A DNA stretch of 32,313 nt from Betaproteobacteria bacterium (GTDB taxonomy: Bacteria; Pseudomonadota; Gammaproteobacteria; Burkholderiales; Burkholderiaceae_C), in assembly GCA_009925585.1 (NCBI GenBank), contig RFYK01000011.1, forward strand, positions 1 through 32,313, read 5' to 3'. The notes below the pieces were generated by a model, which did no database searches, had not been told where the DNA came from, and saw only the letters and a program-made list of their open reading frames with translations. A program made the position numbers and the translations under genes. Positions 17,152-26,951 of the stretch are shown piece by piece; position 1 is the stretch's first letter, and every line of letters begins with the position of its first letter.

Positions 17152-18345
17152 ATGACGACCCCGCAACCCGTGGCAGTGGTGGGTGGCGGCATCGGTGGCT
17201 TGTCGGTGGCGCTGGCGTTGGGGCGTGTCGGCGCCCACACCACGGTTTACGAACAATCGCCGCAGTTTGAAGAACTGGGGGCAGGCATCGGCTTAGGTCC
17301 CAACGCGGTCAGACGTTTGGACGCGTGGGGCTTGGGCCAATCTTTGCGTGAGATCGCCTGCGTTCCCGACGCTTTGCTGGTGCGTGATGCAGAAGATGGT
17401 CGTGTGCTTGGGCGCTTGCCAATGGCCGATGCGTTTGTGTCGCGCCATGGTGCTCAATACCTGACCGTGCACCGAGCGGACTTGCACCAACTGCTGCTCA
17501 AGTCCTTGCAACAACAGGGCACGGCGGCATTGAAATTAAACCATGGCTTGAGTGCATTGACACAAGCACCAACGGGTGTGCAACTGACTTTTGACAATGG
17601 CGAGCAGGTGGATTCGGTTCAGGCGTTGATTGGTGCAGATGGCTTGCACAGCCGGGTACGTGGTGTCGTTTGTGGCGAGCAGGCACCCGTCCCCAGTGGT
17701 CACTGGGCATACCGCACCCTGTTGCCCATGCAAGCCGTGCCTTTGGCTTGGCGTCAGTCCCAAATGGGCATGTGGTTAGGGTCTGGTTTGCATGTGGTGC
17801 ATTACCCGGTTCGAGGAGGCGAGTCATTGAACCTGGTGGTGTTGGTTGAAGCAAAAGACGACGCGACAACCGCTGGTTGGGATGTGGCCCGAACCGCCGC
17901 GCAAACAGATGAAGATTTGCAAGCGGCCACGCACGCGTGTTGCCCGGCATTGCAAGCACTGTTGGAGGCGTCTGCCCACTGGCGTGCTTGGTGCTTGTTT
18001 GACCGCCCCCCTGTGCCATCGGCTGCACATTTGGTGCGTGGCAGCGTGGCTTTGGCCGGGGATGCTGCGCATCCCATGTTGCCGTACTTGGCGCAAGGAG
18101 CCGGCATGGCCATCGAAGACGCCGACTGTTTGGCACACCAATGGCAAATCCCTCATGCCAGCACGGCGCAACGTTTGCAAATGTATGCCCAAGCGCGTTG
18201 GCAACGTGTGGCCAAAGTTCAGCAACGTGCGCGGCGCAATGGCAGGATTTTTCACGCCGATGGCGGGTGGCGCATGGCACGCAATCTGGCCATGGCCTTG
18301 GGTGGTGCCAAGCTCATGGACATGCCTTGGTTGTATGGCGCTTGA
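17152..18345 (+). CDS. FAD-dependent monooxygenase of the salicylate / 3-hydroxybenzoate hydroxylase type; substrate unknown
   Basis: 397 aa single-component group A flavoprotein hydroxylase. The N-terminal Rossmann motif is VVGGGIGGLSVALALGRVG (about 9-27), the DG motif is ALIGADGLHSRVRG (near 160-175) and the GD motif is ALAGDAAHPMLPYLAQGAG (about 301-319). The GD motif is most like salicylate and 3-hydroxybenzoate hydroxylases. It is the last gene of the Rieske-deaminase block. In Klebsiella a flavin hydroxylase of the same fold (HpxO) oxidises urate, so urate or another purine product is a reasonable candidate here. The active site does not look specifically like HpxO, and an aromatic acid remains possible. 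It converges on argF with 13 bases between stops. Confidence 0.88.
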   Translation: MTTPQPVAVVGGGIGGLSVALALGRVGAHTTVYEQSPQFEELGAGIGLGPNAVRRLDAWGLGQSLREIACVPDALLVRDAEDGRVLGRLPMADAFVSRHGAQYLTVHRADLHQLLLKSLQQQGTAALKLNHGLSALTQAPTGVQLTFDNGEQVDSVQALIGADGLHSRVRGVVCGEQAPVPSGHWAYRTLLPMQAVPLAWRQSQMGMWLGSGLHVVHYPVRGGESLNLVVLVEAKDDATTAGWDVARTAAQTDEDLQAATHACCPALQALLEASAHWRAWCLFDRPPVPSAAHLVRGSVALAGDAAHPMLPYLAQGAGMAIEDADCLAHQWQIPHASTAQRLQMYAQARWQRVAKVQQRARRNGRIFHADGGWRMARNLAMALGGAKLMDMPWLYGA

Positions 18346-18358
18346 GGTGTTTGACGGG

Positions 18359-19300
18359 TTACAAGCGACCTAAGAGCAAAAATTCCATCAGTGCTTTTTG
18401 CACATGCATGCGGTTTTCGGCCTCGTCCCACACCACCGATTGCGGACCATCGATGACCGCGGCTTGCACTTCTTCACCGCGATGCGCGGGTAAGCAGTGC
18501 ATGAACAACGCATGGGGTTTGGCCGCGGCCATCATGTGTTCATCGACACACCATGCCGCAAAGGCTTGTCGACGTGCTTCGTTCTCGGCTTCAAAGCCCA
18601 TGCTGGTCCAGACGTCGGTGGTGACCAAGTCTGCGCCTTGACAAGCCTCTAGCGGGTTGCGAAAAACTTTGAAGCAATCGGTTTGTGTGATGCCTGCCAC
18701 ACTGGGGTTGACCTCGTAGCCACTGGGCGTGCTGACATGCACAGTGAAGCCCAACAGGTCAGCGGCTTGCAGCCATGTGTTGGCCATGTTGTTGCCATCC
18801 CCGACCCATGCCACGACTTTGCCTTTCAAACAATCCAAGGGCTGGGCGACATCCCCCCGGTGCTCGATGAAGGTGAACAAGTCGGCCATGATTTGGCAAG
18901 GGTGAAATTCGTTGGTGAGCCCGTTGATGACCGGCACCCGCGAATTGGCAGCGAAGCGCTCGATCTTGGTTTGTTCGTAGGTACGAATCATGACCAGGTC
19001 AACCATTCGGCTGATGACCTTGGCCGAGTCTTCAATGGGTTCAGCGCGCCCCAACTGGCTGTCGCCTGTGGTCAAGTGAACCACCGCGCCGCCCATTTGG
19101 TACATGCCAGCTTCAAAGCTGATGCGGGTGCGGGTGGAGGCCTTTTCAAAAATCATGGCCAGCGTGCGGTCGGTCAGCGGCTGGTGTTTGTCATAGGTTT
19201 TGAATTTACGTTTGATCAGCGCCGCGCGTGAAAACAAGTACGCATAGTCATCCGCTGTCAAATCATGGAACTGCAAATAATGTGTCAGGGCTTGTGTCAT
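18359..19300 (-). CDS. argF: Ornithine carbamoyltransferase
   Basis: 313 aa. It condenses ornithine with carbamoyl phosphate to citrulline in arginine synthesis. The carbamoyl-phosphate site STRTR is at 55-59, HPCQ at 133-136 and the ornithine-binding HCLP at 268-271; length is typical. It starts one base after the argD stop, so the two form an operon with argD first. This order brings together the step making acetylornithine or ornithine precursors and the step using ornithine. Confidence 0.97.
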   Translation of the reverse strand: MTQALTHYLQFHDLTADDYAYLFSRAALIKRKFKTYDKHQPLTDRTLAMIFEKASTRTRISFEAGMYQMGGAVVHLTTGDSQLGRAEPIEDSAKVISRMVDLVMIRTYEQTKIERFAANSRVPVINGLTNEFHPCQIMADLFTFIEHRGDVAQPLDCLKGKVVAWVGDGNNMANTWLQAADLLGFTVHVSTPSGYEVNPSVAGITQTDCFKVFRNPLEACQGADLVTTDVWTSMGFEAENEARRQAFAAWCVDEHMMAAAKPHALFMHCLPAHRGEEVQAAVIDGPQSVVWDEAENRMHVQKALMEFLLLGRL

Positions 19301-19301
19301 G

Positions 19302-20504
19302 TCAGGCCTTGGGCGTGGTTGCCAGAAATTGTTTCACCAGCGGCACCAGAATGGCAACCACCTCGTCAGCCTCGGCCTCGTTCATGACCAGTGCGGGTAG
19401 CAAGCGAATCACGCTGTCGGCGGTGACACTCAGCAACAAGCCGGCTTGCAATGCTTGTCCCATCAAGGGGCCGCAAGGCCTGTCTAAATCGACGCCGATC
19501 ATCAAACCGTTGCCCCTGATTTCCTTGAAACCCTCGACATGGGCGAGTTCGCGTTGCAAGGCATCGCACAAATGTTTGCCCACTCGACTGGCGTTTTCGA
19601 GCAAACCGTCTTCTTCCATGATGCGCAGTGTTTCCACCCCCGCGCGCATCGCCAACGGGTTGCCGCCAAAGGTCGTGCCGTGGTTACCTGGCTGAAAAAT
19701 GCTGGCGGCTTTGGGGCCAGCGACCACGGCCCCGATGGGCACGCCCGAACCCAAGCCCTTGGCCAATGGCATCACGTCAGCGTGTATGCCTGCCCATTGG
19801 TGAGCAAACCATTTGCCGGTGCGACCAATGCCGCACTGCACTTCGTCAATCATCAGCAACCAATCGCGCTCATCACACAGTTGGCGCACGGCGCGCAAAT
19901 ACTCGGCGCTCATCGGGTTGATGCCACCTTCACCTTGGATGGTTTCAAAAAACACCGCGACCACATTCGGGTTGCCCGTGGTGGCTTTTTCGATGGCCGC
20001 GATGTCGTTGAGTGGTACGCGGATGAAGCCTTCAACCAGCGGACCGAAGCCTTGTTGGATTTTCGGGTTGCCGGTGGCGCTCAAGGTGGCGATGCTGCGA
20101 CCGTGAAAAGCTTTCTCGTAAACAACAATCTCGGGTTTTTCAATGCCTTTGTCGTGACCAAATTTGCGCGCCATCTTCAATGCGGCTTCGTTGGCTTCCA
20201 AGCCCGAGTTGCAAAAAAACACATTGCGCATGCCCGAGAGCGCGACCAGCTTGTCTGCGAGCTGCTGCTGCAAAGGGATGTGGTAGTAGTTGCAGCTGTG
20301 CATGATTTTGCTGACCTGGTCTTGCAGCGCGGGCACGAGCTTGGGGTGGTTGTGACCCAAGGTGTTGACCGCGATGCCCGAGAGTGCATCCAAGTAGCGC
20401 TTGCCAGCGGTGTCCCACACATACACACCTTGGCCATGCGACACCGTCATGGGCAGACGGCCATAGGTGTTCATCAAATGCGCAGCAGGGTCGGCGGTGG
20501 TCAT
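19302..20504 (-). CDS. argD: Acetylornithine aminotransferase
   Basis: 400 aa PLP enzyme of class III aminotransferases. FFCNSGLEANEAALKMAR (97-114) binds the cofactor phosphate region, LMIDEVQCGIGRTG carries the PLP-contacting Asp220, and PLAKGLGSG carries the Schiff-base Lys249. The start at ATG 20504 (MTTADPAAHLMNTYGRLP) has AGAGG nine bases upstream. An earlier in-frame ATG at 20549 adds a non-conserved tail. A candidate -10 TAAAAT (minus strand of 20574-20579) would give a leader of about 60 bases containing the inverted repeat TCGGCTC/GAGCCGA. Acetylornithine is favoured over other omega-amino acids by the argF partner. Confidence 0.93.
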   Translation of the reverse strand: MTTADPAAHLMNTYGRLPMTVSHGQGVYVWDTAGKRYLDALSGIAVNTLGHNHPKLVPALQDQVSKIMHSCNYYHIPLQQQLADKLVALSGMRNVFFCNSGLEANEAALKMARKFGHDKGIEKPEIVVYEKAFHGRSIATLSATGNPKIQQGFGPLVEGFIRVPLNDIAAIEKATTGNPNVVAVFFETIQGEGGINPMSAEYLRAVRQLCDERDWLLMIDEVQCGIGRTGKWFAHQWAGIHADVMPLAKGLGSGVPIGAVVAGPKAASIFQPGNHGTTFGGNPLAMRAGVETLRIMEEDGLLENASRVGKHLCDALQRELAHVEGFKEIRGNGLMIGVDLDRPCGPLMGQALQAGLLLSVTADSVIRLLPALVMNEAEADEVVAILVPLVKQFLATTPKA

Positions 20505-20594
20505 GGGGAACCTCTGGGTTGTCAGAAAAGAAATCGGCTCAAAAGCCATGAAGACCTGGAGCCGAGGGATGCGATTTTAGGCGCGTCGCCCATG

Positions 20595-20619
20595 AAAAAA
20601 CCGCCCCAAGGGGCGGTTT
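20595..20619 (-). terminator. Rho-independent terminator of rpsT
   Basis: On the minus strand AAACCGCCCC pairs with GGGGCGGTTT around a three-base TTG loop and continues into a T-run of six. It lies about 75 bases past the rpsT stop and upstream of argD, isolating the two. Confidence 0.92.
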
Positions 20620-20695
20620 CTCACTTTTTTGCCAACAGCGCACCGGTTTCAAACGGCGGCCTGATTGCGTCAGGCCGGGCTGGATGCCTGAAATG

Positions 20696-20995
20696 TCAGG
20701 CGGCGAGTGCCAGGTGTTTCACCTTGGCAGCCAGACGGCTCTTGTCGCGAGCGGCCTTGTTTTTGTGGAAGATTTTTTTGTCAGCGATGATGTCGACCAC
20801 CGATTGCATCTTGCCAAAGAGTTCAGCGGCTTTGGCTTTGTCACCGGCTTGAACGGCTTTTTCGACATTCTTCACCGCTGTGCGGTATTTGGAGCGCAAC
20901 GAGCTGTTGGCTTCGTTGAGTTTCACGTCCTGACGGGCGCGTTTGCGGCCTGAGGCCAGGCGCGGGTTCTTTTTCTTGGGTTTGGCTGAAGCCAT
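20696..20995 (-). CDS. rpsT: 30S ribosomal protein bS20
   Basis: 99 aa, very basic. It starts [20 protein letters not shown], and its helical repeats ([17 protein letters not shown], then [20 protein letters not shown]) match bS20, which binds 16S rRNA early in small-subunit assembly. ATG 20995 is supported by the Shine-Dalgarno AAAGGA just upstream; the open frame beyond it is not conserved. The gene is monocistronic, with its own candidate promoter and a strong terminator, and is divergent from murJ, a frequent arrangement in beta- and gammaproteobacteria. Confidence 0.97.
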   Translation of the reverse strand: MASAKPKKKNPRLASGRKRARQDVKLNEANSSLRSKYRTAVKNVEKAVQAGDKAKAAELFGKMQSVVDIIADKKIFHKNKAARDKSRLAAKVKHLALAA

Positions 20996-21040
20996 GGGTT
21001 TTCCTTTGAGTGTCTGAGGATGATGCTGGCAAAGCCGACC

Positions 21041-21069
21041 ATTGTAGCAAAGGCACATGCCCGGTTCAG
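21041..21069 (-). promoter_or_regulatory. rpsT: Candidate rpsT promoter
   Basis: The minus strand reads CTGAAC, a 17-base spacer, then TACAAT (minus strand of 21041-21046). The -10 differs from consensus by one base; the -35 is weak. It would give a leader of about 40 bases before ATG 20995. It lies within the short gap shared with divergent murJ. Confidence 0.5.
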
Positions 21070-21094
21070 GCCGCTCGGGGCTACACTCCTGCGG

Positions 21095-22672
21095 GTGAGC
21101 TTGATCAAGTCTGCCTCTACCGTTTCGTTATTGACCTTGGTGTCGCGCATCACCGGGTTTGCCCGTGAGACCTTGATCGCCTCGGTGTTTGGGGCCAGCG
21201 CCTTGACCGACGCCTTCAACGTGGCGTTTCGCATCCCCAATTTGTTTCGCCGCTTGTTTGCTGAAGGCGCTTTCAGTCAGGCCTTTGTCCCAGTGTTGGC
21301 CGCCACTCGCGCTGAAAAAGGCGATGAGGCCACCCGGCAGTTGGTGGACAAAGTGGCGACTTTGTTGGCTTGGGCGGTGTTGTTGACCAGCATCGCCGGC
21401 GTGCTGGCCGCGCCCGGCTTGGTGTGGCTGATGGCCAGTGGTTTGCGGCAAACCCCGCATGGCTTGCAAACCGCCATCCACCTGACCGGCATCATGTTTC
21501 CCTACATCGCTTTCATGTCGATGGTGGCGCTGTCAGCAGGCGTGCTCAACACCTGGCGCCGGTTCGCAGTGCCTGCAGCCACGCCGGTGTTGCTCAATGT
21601 CTGCATGATCGCCAGCGCTTGGCTGGGCGCGCCGTGGTTGGGCAGTCTCGGCATCGAGCCGATTTACAGCTTGGCCATGGGTGTCATGGTCGGGGGTGTA
21701 TTGCAACTGGCGATCCAAATTCCCGCCTTGCGCCAGTTGGGTTGGTTACCGCGTGTCAGTGTCTCGCCCAAGCAGATTCGGGCGGCTTGGCAGGACCCTG
21801 GCACCCGCAAGATATTGGCCATGATGGGGCCTGCCTTGTTGGGCGTGGGTGTCGCTCAGTTGTCGCTGGTGATTAACACGCAGATTGCGTCGCACCTTGC
21901 CCCCGGCAGCGTCAGCTGGATCAGTTATGCCGACCGCTTGATGGAGTTTCCGATTGCCTTGTTGGGCGTGGCACTGGGCGTGGTGTTGATGCCGCAGTTG
22001 GCGGCGGCCAAGGCGGCCGGCGACAGTCAACGCTACAGCGACATGTTGGACTGGGGCTTGCGCTTGGTCTGGGTATTGGCCTTGCCTTGTGCCGTGGCAT
22101 TGTGGGTGTTTGCCGGCCCTTTGGTGTCGGTGCTCTACCACTATGGCGCATTTACCGCGCATGATGTGCAACAAACCAGCCTGGCTTTGACCGGTTACGG
22201 GGTGGGTTTGTTGGGCTTGGTGGCGATCAAAGTGCTGGCGCCGGGTTTTTATGCCAACCAAGACACCCGCACTCCGGTGCGTATCGCGGTCATGGTGTTG
22301 GTGTTCACCCAAGTGATGAACCTGTGTTTGGTACCTTATTTCGCCCATGCCGCGTTGACACTCTCAATCGCCTTGGGCGCATTGGTCAACGCCTTGAGCT
22401 TGTTGGTTGGCTTGCGTCGACAGGGCCAATTCCAACCTTTGCCGGGCTGGCCCCGCTTGGTGCTGCAGGTATTGTTCGCAGGCGCATTATTGGCTGCGGG
22501 TTTGTACGCAGCTTCCCAACATTGGGACTGGACCGCCATGCGCTCGCGGCCTTGGGAACGCATCGGCCTGATGGCGCTGGTGTTGGCGGGTTCGGGTGTG
22601 GTGTATTTGACAACGCTTAGGGTTATTGGCGTCGATCTTCGTGCACTTTTACGCCGCTCGGGGCATGATTGA
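21095..22672 (+). CDS. murJ: Lipid II flippase MurJ (MviN)
   Basis: 525 aa integral membrane protein that flips lipid-linked peptidoglycan precursor across the inner membrane. The conserved start [24 protein letters not shown] and [25 protein letters not shown] (positively charged cavity arginines) are diagnostic of MurJ, and about 14 hydrophobic segments follow. I choose GTG 21095 because the conserved N-terminus begins there. An in-frame ATG at 21020 would prepend 25 residues that overlap the rpsT promoter region. The next gene starts three bases after the stop. Usually essential. Confidence 0.94.
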   Translation: MSLIKSASTVSLLTLVSRITGFARETLIASVFGASALTDAFNVAFRIPNLFRRLFAEGAFSQAFVPVLAATRAEKGDEATRQLVDKVATLLAWAVLLTSIAGVLAAPGLVWLMASGLRQTPHGLQTAIHLTGIMFPYIAFMSMVALSAGVLNTWRRFAVPAATPVLLNVCMIASAWLGAPWLGSLGIEPIYSLAMGVMVGGVLQLAIQIPALRQLGWLPRVSVSPKQIRAAWQDPGTRKILAMMGPALLGVGVAQLSLVINTQIASHLAPGSVSWISYADRLMEFPIALLGVALGVVLMPQLAAAKAAGDSQRYSDMLDWGLRLVWVLALPCAVALWVFAGPLVSVLYHYGAFTAHDVQQTSLALTGYGVGLLGLVAIKVLAPGFYANQDTRTPVRIAVMVLVFTQVMNLCLVPYFAHAALTLSIALGALVNALSLLVGLRRQGQFQPLPGWPRLVLQVLFAGALLAAGLYAASQHWDWTAMRSRPWERIGLMALVLAGSGVVYLTTLRVIGVDLRALLRRSGHD

Positions 22673-22675
22673 GCC

Positions 22676-23386
22676 ATGGATTACAAGCTACAACTCCCTT
22701 CGGCGCTGGATTACTTCACCACCTTGGTTCAAAGCGATGACGAATTCCCCTTGATGGAAACGGCGGTCAGCATTGCCCAAGACGAATTCCCGAAGATGGA
22801 TATTCAGCAAGTGCTAGACGAAGTGGACGTGCTGTCGGCCAGGCTCAAACGCAGACTCATGCCGCAGGCCGATGTGTTGGACAAACTGCGCGAGCTCAAC
22901 CGTTTTTTTTACGAAGACATGCGTTTCGCAGGCAACGTCAACCATTACGACGACCCGCACAACAGTTATTTGAATGTGGTGTTGAGCAAGCGACTGGGCA
23001 TACCCATCAGTTTGGCAGTGTTGTGGTTGGAATTGGGACAAGGCCTGGGCTTGAATGTCAGCGGGGTGAGCTTCCCCGGCCATTTTTTGGTCAAGCTCGA
23101 TTTGAGTTTTCCGCAGGAAGGCCATGTCGTGATTGATCCGTTCACTGGCGAATCTCTCAGCCGCGATGACTTGGCCGAACGCTTGATCCCTTGGTTGCCC
23201 GGGGCCAAGTTAGGCAAACCCCAAGCCATTTCCGATGATGCGCTGGCTTTTCATTTGCAGCCCGCTGAACCCCGTCAAATCATCGCGCGCATGCTGCGCA
23301 ATTTGCACGAAATTTACCGCCGCCAAGATGACCAAGAGCGGTTGGCCAAAGTGCGCGCCAGGCTGGCGGTGTTATTGCCAGAGTGA
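22676..23386 (+). CDS. SirB1 / transglutaminase-like family protein
   Basis: 236 aa. Residues about 60-140 (RRLMPQADVLDKLRELNRFF, YYDDP-like HYDDPHNSYLNVVLSKR, GIPISLAVLWLELGQGLGL) match the transglutaminase-like core of the SirB1 family, and GVSFPGHFLVKL with IDPFTGE follows. The C-terminus (QIIARMLRNLHEIYRRQDD) resembles the TPR-like helices of the longer members. The biochemical role is not established in the family, and I do not see a clear Cys-His-Asp triad: the expected cysteine position is occupied by serine (SLAVLW), as in many members. Likely co-transcribed with murJ (three-base gap) and convergent with purM. Confidence 0.82.
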   Translation: MDYKLQLPSALDYFTTLVQSDDEFPLMETAVSIAQDEFPKMDIQQVLDEVDVLSARLKRRLMPQADVLDKLRELNRFFYEDMRFAGNVNHYDDPHNSYLNVVLSKRLGIPISLAVLWLELGQGLGLNVSGVSFPGHFLVKLDLSFPQEGHVVIDPFTGESLSRDDLAERLIPWLPGAKLGKPQAISDDALAFHLQPAEPRQIIARMLRNLHEIYRRQDDQERLAKVRARLAVLLPE

Positions 23387-23398
23387 GGTTGGCGGTGT

Positions 23399-24430
23399 TC
23401 AGGTGCGAATGACCACTGCAGGCCCATCGCCTTTGTCTGCGATCACGCCGATGCGATGGACCTGTTCACCCGCGTTTGTCAGTGTTTGCGCGCAGGCGTT
23501 GGCGTGCTCTGACGCAATCACCACCACCATGCCAATGCCGTTGTTGAATGTGCGGCACATCTCGGCATCGTCAATGCCCGCGGTGGTTTGCAACCATTGA
23601 AACAGTTCGGTGCGTGGCCATTGGCTGCGCTCGAGGTGAGCCGCGCACTGGTCAGGCAGCACCCGAGGAATGTTTTCTGTGAGGCCACCTCCCGTGATGT
23701 GCGCCAGCGCCTTGATGGGGTGGGCTTTGAGCGCGCTCAGCACAGATTTCACATACAAGCGGGTGGGCGCCATGATGGCGTTTTTGAAGGCCTGGCCGTC
23801 CAAGGTGACTGGCAAGTGAGATGACGCGCGTTCAATCACTTTACGCACCAAGCTAAAGCCGTTGGAATGCACGCCACTGGAGGCCAGTCCGAGCACCACG
23901 TCACCCGCAGCCACGTTCTTGCCGGTGAGGATCAGCGACTTTTCCACCACCCCGACAGCGAACCCCGCCAAATCGTATTCACCTGCAGGGTACATGCCGG
24001 GCATTTCAGCGGTTTCACCGCCTATCAAGGCACATCCTGAGAGTTCGCAACCTTTGGCAATGCCGCCGACCACGGCAGCGGCGGTGTCCACATCCAGCTT
24101 GCCACAGGCGAAATAGTCCAGAAAAAACAGCGGCTCTGCGCCTTGTACCAACACGTCGTTGACACTCATGGCCACCAAATCAATGCCAACGGTGTCGTGC
24201 ATCTGCCATTCAAACGCCAATTTGAGTTTGGTGCCGACCCCGTCGGTGCCGCTGACCAACACAGGTTCACGGTAACGCTTGGGTACTTCAAACAATGCAC
24301 CAAACCCGCCAATGCCAGCCAGCACGCCTTCTCGCAAGGTTTTTTTGGCCAAAGGTTTGATGCGTTCAACCAAGGCATCGCCGGCATCGATGTCAACGCC
24401 GGCGTCTTTGTAAGAAAGTGGTGTGTTCAT
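23399..24430 (-). CDS. purM: Phosphoribosylformylglycinamidine cyclo-ligase (AIR synthase)
   Basis: 343 aa. It converts FGAM to aminoimidazole ribotide with ATP in de novo purine synthesis. Visible are [20 protein letters not shown] (the N-terminal signature), [33 protein letters not shown] and [13 protein letters not shown], in the normal order and at full length. ATG 24430 is chosen ([11 protein letters not shown]); an in-frame ATG at 24484 would add a non-conserved tail that enters the divergent promoter region. It is separate from the purine catabolic island by several kilobases and is part of the usual purM / permease / hda neighbourhood. Confidence 0.97.
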   Translation of the reverse strand: MNTPLSYKDAGVDIDAGDALVERIKPLAKKTLREGVLAGIGGFGALFEVPKRYREPVLVSGTDGVGTKLKLAFEWQMHDTVGIDLVAMSVNDVLVQGAEPLFFLDYFACGKLDVDTAAAVVGGIAKGCELSGCALIGGETAEMPGMYPAGEYDLAGFAVGVVEKSLILTGKNVAAGDVVLGLASSGVHSNGFSLVRKVIERASSHLPVTLDGQAFKNAIMAPTRLYVKSVLSALKAHPIKALAHITGGGLTENIPRVLPDQCAAHLERSQWPRTELFQWLQTTAGIDDAEMCRTFNNGIGMVVVIASEHANACAQTLTNAGEQVHRIGVIADKGDGPAVVIRT

Positions 24431-24470
24431 AGGTGAAAAGCGCGTCAAATGCGCCTGAGAGACGGGTCGA

Positions 24471-24488
24471 TAGAATCTGGGCATTCTA
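24471..24488. promoter_or_regulatory. Symmetric dyad in the purM / permease divergent gap
   Basis: TAGAAT (24471-24476) and ATTCTA (24483-24488) are perfect inverted copies around six bases, so each strand carries a -10-like TAGAAT. This fits back-to-back promoters for purM and the permease gene, or an operator. No good -35 box is seen at 16-18 bases on either side, so this remains weak. Confidence 0.3.
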
Positions 24489-24509
24489 AATGCGGGTACT
24501 TTTCGCCTG

Positions 24510-25580
24510 ATGTCCTCCTCCCCCGACTACCGTTTTTACGCCGCCTGGTTGCTGATCGGCAGTCTGTTGTCTGCATTGTTGTGGTGGCTGGCGCCGGTCC
24601 TCACCCCCTTTTTGATCGCTGCGGTCATTGCGTATGTGCTGTCGCCGTTGTTGAAACGCTTGGAAAGTTTTTGTGGACCTTCGGTGCCACGGTTTGTGTT
24701 GGTGTTGTTGTGTGAGTCCGTGTTTCTGATGTTGCTGGTGGCATTCGTTGCTTTGATCGTGCCGGTGCTGTTCAAAGAAGCCACCCGCTTACAAGCCCAG
24801 TTGCCGGTCTTGCTGGCGCAATTGCAAACCACGCTAGCGCCCTTGTTACAAAGCTTCGGCGTGGAGATCCAACTCGACCCGCAGGGCGTCAAGGAAGTCG
24901 TGGCAAAGCAGGCACAAGCGCTGTGGCATAACGGCATGGATTCGGTGCTCGCTTCCTTGCGCATCGGCGGCAGCGTGGCGTTGGCATTGATTGGCAATTT
25001 GGTGTTGGTGCCCGTTGCTTTGTTTTATTTGTTGATGGACGGTCACCATTTGCTGGGACACATGCGTGAATGGTTGCCTCGCAAGGCCGAACCTTCGGTG
25101 TCTCGCTTTGTGGCGGAAGCCGACACGGTGTTGGGCGAGTATGTGCGCGGGCAATTGTTGGTGATGTGTTGCCTGTCGGTGTATTACGTGGCGGGCATGT
25201 CGTTGTTTGGCTTGTCAGTGGCTTGGCCCATCGGCATCTTGACCGGCATGGCCGTGTTTGTGCCCTATGTGGGATTTGGTGTGGGCTTGTTGTTGGCCGC
25301 GCTTTCAGGGTTTTTAGAGATGCCACCCATGCAAGCCAGTTTGATGTTGGCGGTGGTGTTTGGTCTGGGACAGTTACTCGAAGGCTTTGTGTTGACGCCG
25401 CGTTTGATTGGTGAGCGCATCGGTTTGCATCCGCTGGTGGTGATTTTTGCGTTGCTCGCGTTTGGCCAACTATTGGGATTTGTTGGGGTGTTGATCGCAT
25501 TGCCCGCCAGCGCGGTGTTACTGGTGGCTTTGCGGCGTTTGCGTGAACGCTATTTCGCCAGTCGTTTGTATGCAGGCTGA
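24510..25580 (+). CDS. AI-2E family (PerM-like) membrane transporter
   Basis: 356 aa polytopic inner-membrane protein of the AI-2 exporter superfamily. The N-terminal pair of membrane segments ([20 protein letters not shown], then a helix near 65-85) precedes a soluble middle region (about 90-150). The C-terminal segments include [16 protein letters not shown] and [20 protein letters not shown], the family signature. The transported compound is unknown for most members. It precedes hda by six bases, a widespread order in Burkholderiales. Confidence 0.88.
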   Translation: MSSSPDYRFYAAWLLIGSLLSALLWWLAPVLTPFLIAAVIAYVLSPLLKRLESFCGPSVPRFVLVLLCESVFLMLLVAFVALIVPVLFKEATRLQAQLPVLLAQLQTTLAPLLQSFGVEIQLDPQGVKEVVAKQAQALWHNGMDSVLASLRIGGSVALALIGNLVLVPVALFYLLMDGHHLLGHMREWLPRKAEPSVSRFVAEADTVLGEYVRGQLLVMCCLSVYYVAGMSLFGLSVAWPIGILTGMAVFVPYVGFGVGLLLAALSGFLEMPPMQASLMLAVVFGLGQLLEGFVLTPRLIGERIGLHPLVVIFALLAFGQLLGFVGVLIALPASAVLLVALRRLRERYFASRLYAG

Positions 25581-25586
25581 CCACCG

Positions 25587-26273
25587 ATGAAGCAAATCGC
25601 CTTGGACATCGGGGTGTCAGTTGGACCCAGTTTGGGCAATTTCCATCCGGGACACAATGCGGCTGCACTCGCTCACCTCGAACTGTGGATGGCGGGGCGT
25701 ACCCGCTCTCCCGTTCCCACCTATTTGTGGGGCGATCAAGGCAGTGGCAAAACCCATTTGCTCAAAGCGGTGGCGCACCACATCGAACAACAAGGTGCCC
25801 AAGTGGGTTGGATGGACAAAAGCACCACCCAACCGCAGCCGTTCAATCCCACTTGGGAAGTGCTGTTGTTGGATGATGTGCAGCAGTTCTCTGCCATTCA
25901 ACAACACATGGCATTCAACTGGTTTGTGAACGCAGCCACACCTGGGGCAGAACGACAGCCTTGGGTGCTGGCGGCTGGCAGTTTGCCACCCCAAGATTTG
26001 CCCTTGCGCGAGGACCTTCGCAGCCGCCTTGGCTGGGGTCACGTGTTTCAACTGCATTTGTTGGACGATGCCCAGCGTCGTGAAGTGTTGCTCACTCATG
26101 CGCAAGCACTGGGTTTGCATTTGGGCACTGAATTGCTGGACTATTTGCTCAGTCGCTTCAGCCGCGACTTGGGCCACTTGATCAGCTTGCTAGAGCAACT
26201 CGACCATTACGCGCTGCAAACCCAGCGGCCTTTGACCATTCCCCTTTTAAGAGCCATGCTCGATGAAACCTGA
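25587..26273 (+). CDS. hda: DnaA regulatory inactivator Hda
   Basis: 228 aa AAA+ protein homologous to the DnaA ATPase domain. With the DNA-loaded beta clamp it stimulates ATP hydrolysis by DnaA and prevents re-initiation. The N-terminal QIALDI (3-8) fits a clamp-binding motif. Walker A is GDQGSGKTH (49-57) and Walker B is LLLDDVQQF (93-101). Sensor 2 lies in the C-terminal helices (FSRDLGHLISLLEQLDHYAL). There is no DNA-binding domain IV, which separates it from DnaA. It sits between the permease gene and the HAD phosphatase gene (six bases each side). Confidence 0.94.
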   Translation: MKQIALDIGVSVGPSLGNFHPGHNAAALAHLELWMAGRTRSPVPTYLWGDQGSGKTHLLKAVAHHIEQQGAQVGWMDKSTTQPQPFNPTWEVLLLDDVQQFSAIQQHMAFNWFVNAATPGAERQPWVLAAGSLPPQDLPLREDLRSRLGWGHVFQLHLLDDAQRREVLLTHAQALGLHLGTELLDYLLSRFSRDLGHLISLLEQLDHYALQTQRPLTIPLLRAMLDET

Positions 26274-26279
26274 CCCGCT

Positions 26280-26951
26280 ATGAAGCTTGCGCTGTTTGAC
26301 CTTGACCACACCCTGTTGCCTTTGGACTCTGACCAATCTTGGGGCGAGTTCACGCTGTCGTTGGGCTGGGTGGATGAAGCCACTTTTCGCCAACGCAATA
26401 ACGCGTTTTATGCCGACTACCATGCTGGTTGCTTGGACATTCACGAATATGTCCGGTTTGCCACACGCACCGTGCGCGAGCGCGGATGGGCGGCCGCCCA
26501 AGCAGCCCACCAGCAGTTCATGCAACAAGTGATTCAACCTGCGATCAAGCCAGCGGCGCTGGCCTTGGTTGAACAACACCGCTCGCAGGGAGAAACCTTG
26601 GTGATGGTCACTGCCACCAACGAATTTGTCACCGGCCCGATTGCCAAAGCCTTTGGCATGGATGTGTTGCTTGCCGTTGAGCTTGAGCGCGATGCCGCGG
26701 GCCAGATCACGGGCGAGATTGCGGGCGTACCCACATTGCGCGAAGGCAAAGTGACCCGTGTGACCGACTGGTTGACCAAACAAGGCTTGGATTGGTCGCA
26801 GGTTCACGCCACGTTTTACAGCGACTCCACCAATGATTTGCCGTTGCTCGAAAAAGTACAGGTTCCCGTGGTCACCAACCCCAGCCCTGCGTTGCGACAA
26901 ATTGCGCACGAGCGGTCATGGCGTATCCTCGACCTTTTCGGGCACCCATGA
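26280..26951 (+). CDS. HAD-IB family phosphatase (SerB-like)
   Basis: 223 aa haloacid dehalogenase phosphatase. Motif I is FDLDHTLLPLDSD (nucleophile Asp7, Asp9), motif II is VMVTATNEFVTGP, motif III Lys is in REGKVTRV, and motif IV is FYSDSTNDLPLLE. This is the IB subfamily that includes phosphoserine phosphatase and CicA; the insertion cap (about 15-90) is helical. Substrate specificity is not evident, and the context (hda, pcnB, folK) does not point to serine synthesis. The stop overlaps the pcnB start as ATGA. Confidence 0.9.
   Translation: MKLALFDLDHTLLPLDSDQSWGEFTLSLGWVDEATFRQRNNAFYADYHAGCLDIHEYVRFATRTVRERGWAAAQAAHQQFMQQVIQPAIKPAALALVEQHRSQGETLVMVTATNEFVTGPIAKAFGMDVLLAVELERDAAGQITGEIAGVPTLREGKVTRVTDWLTKQGLDWSQVHATFYSDSTNDLPLLEKVQVPVVTNPSPALRQIAHERSWRILDLFGHP

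Noticed and set aside
17152-18345. Direct assignment as urate hydroxylase HpxO
   Set aside because: The fold and context allow it, but the GD motif region is closer to salicylate and 3-hydroxybenzoate hydroxylases, so only the class is claimed.
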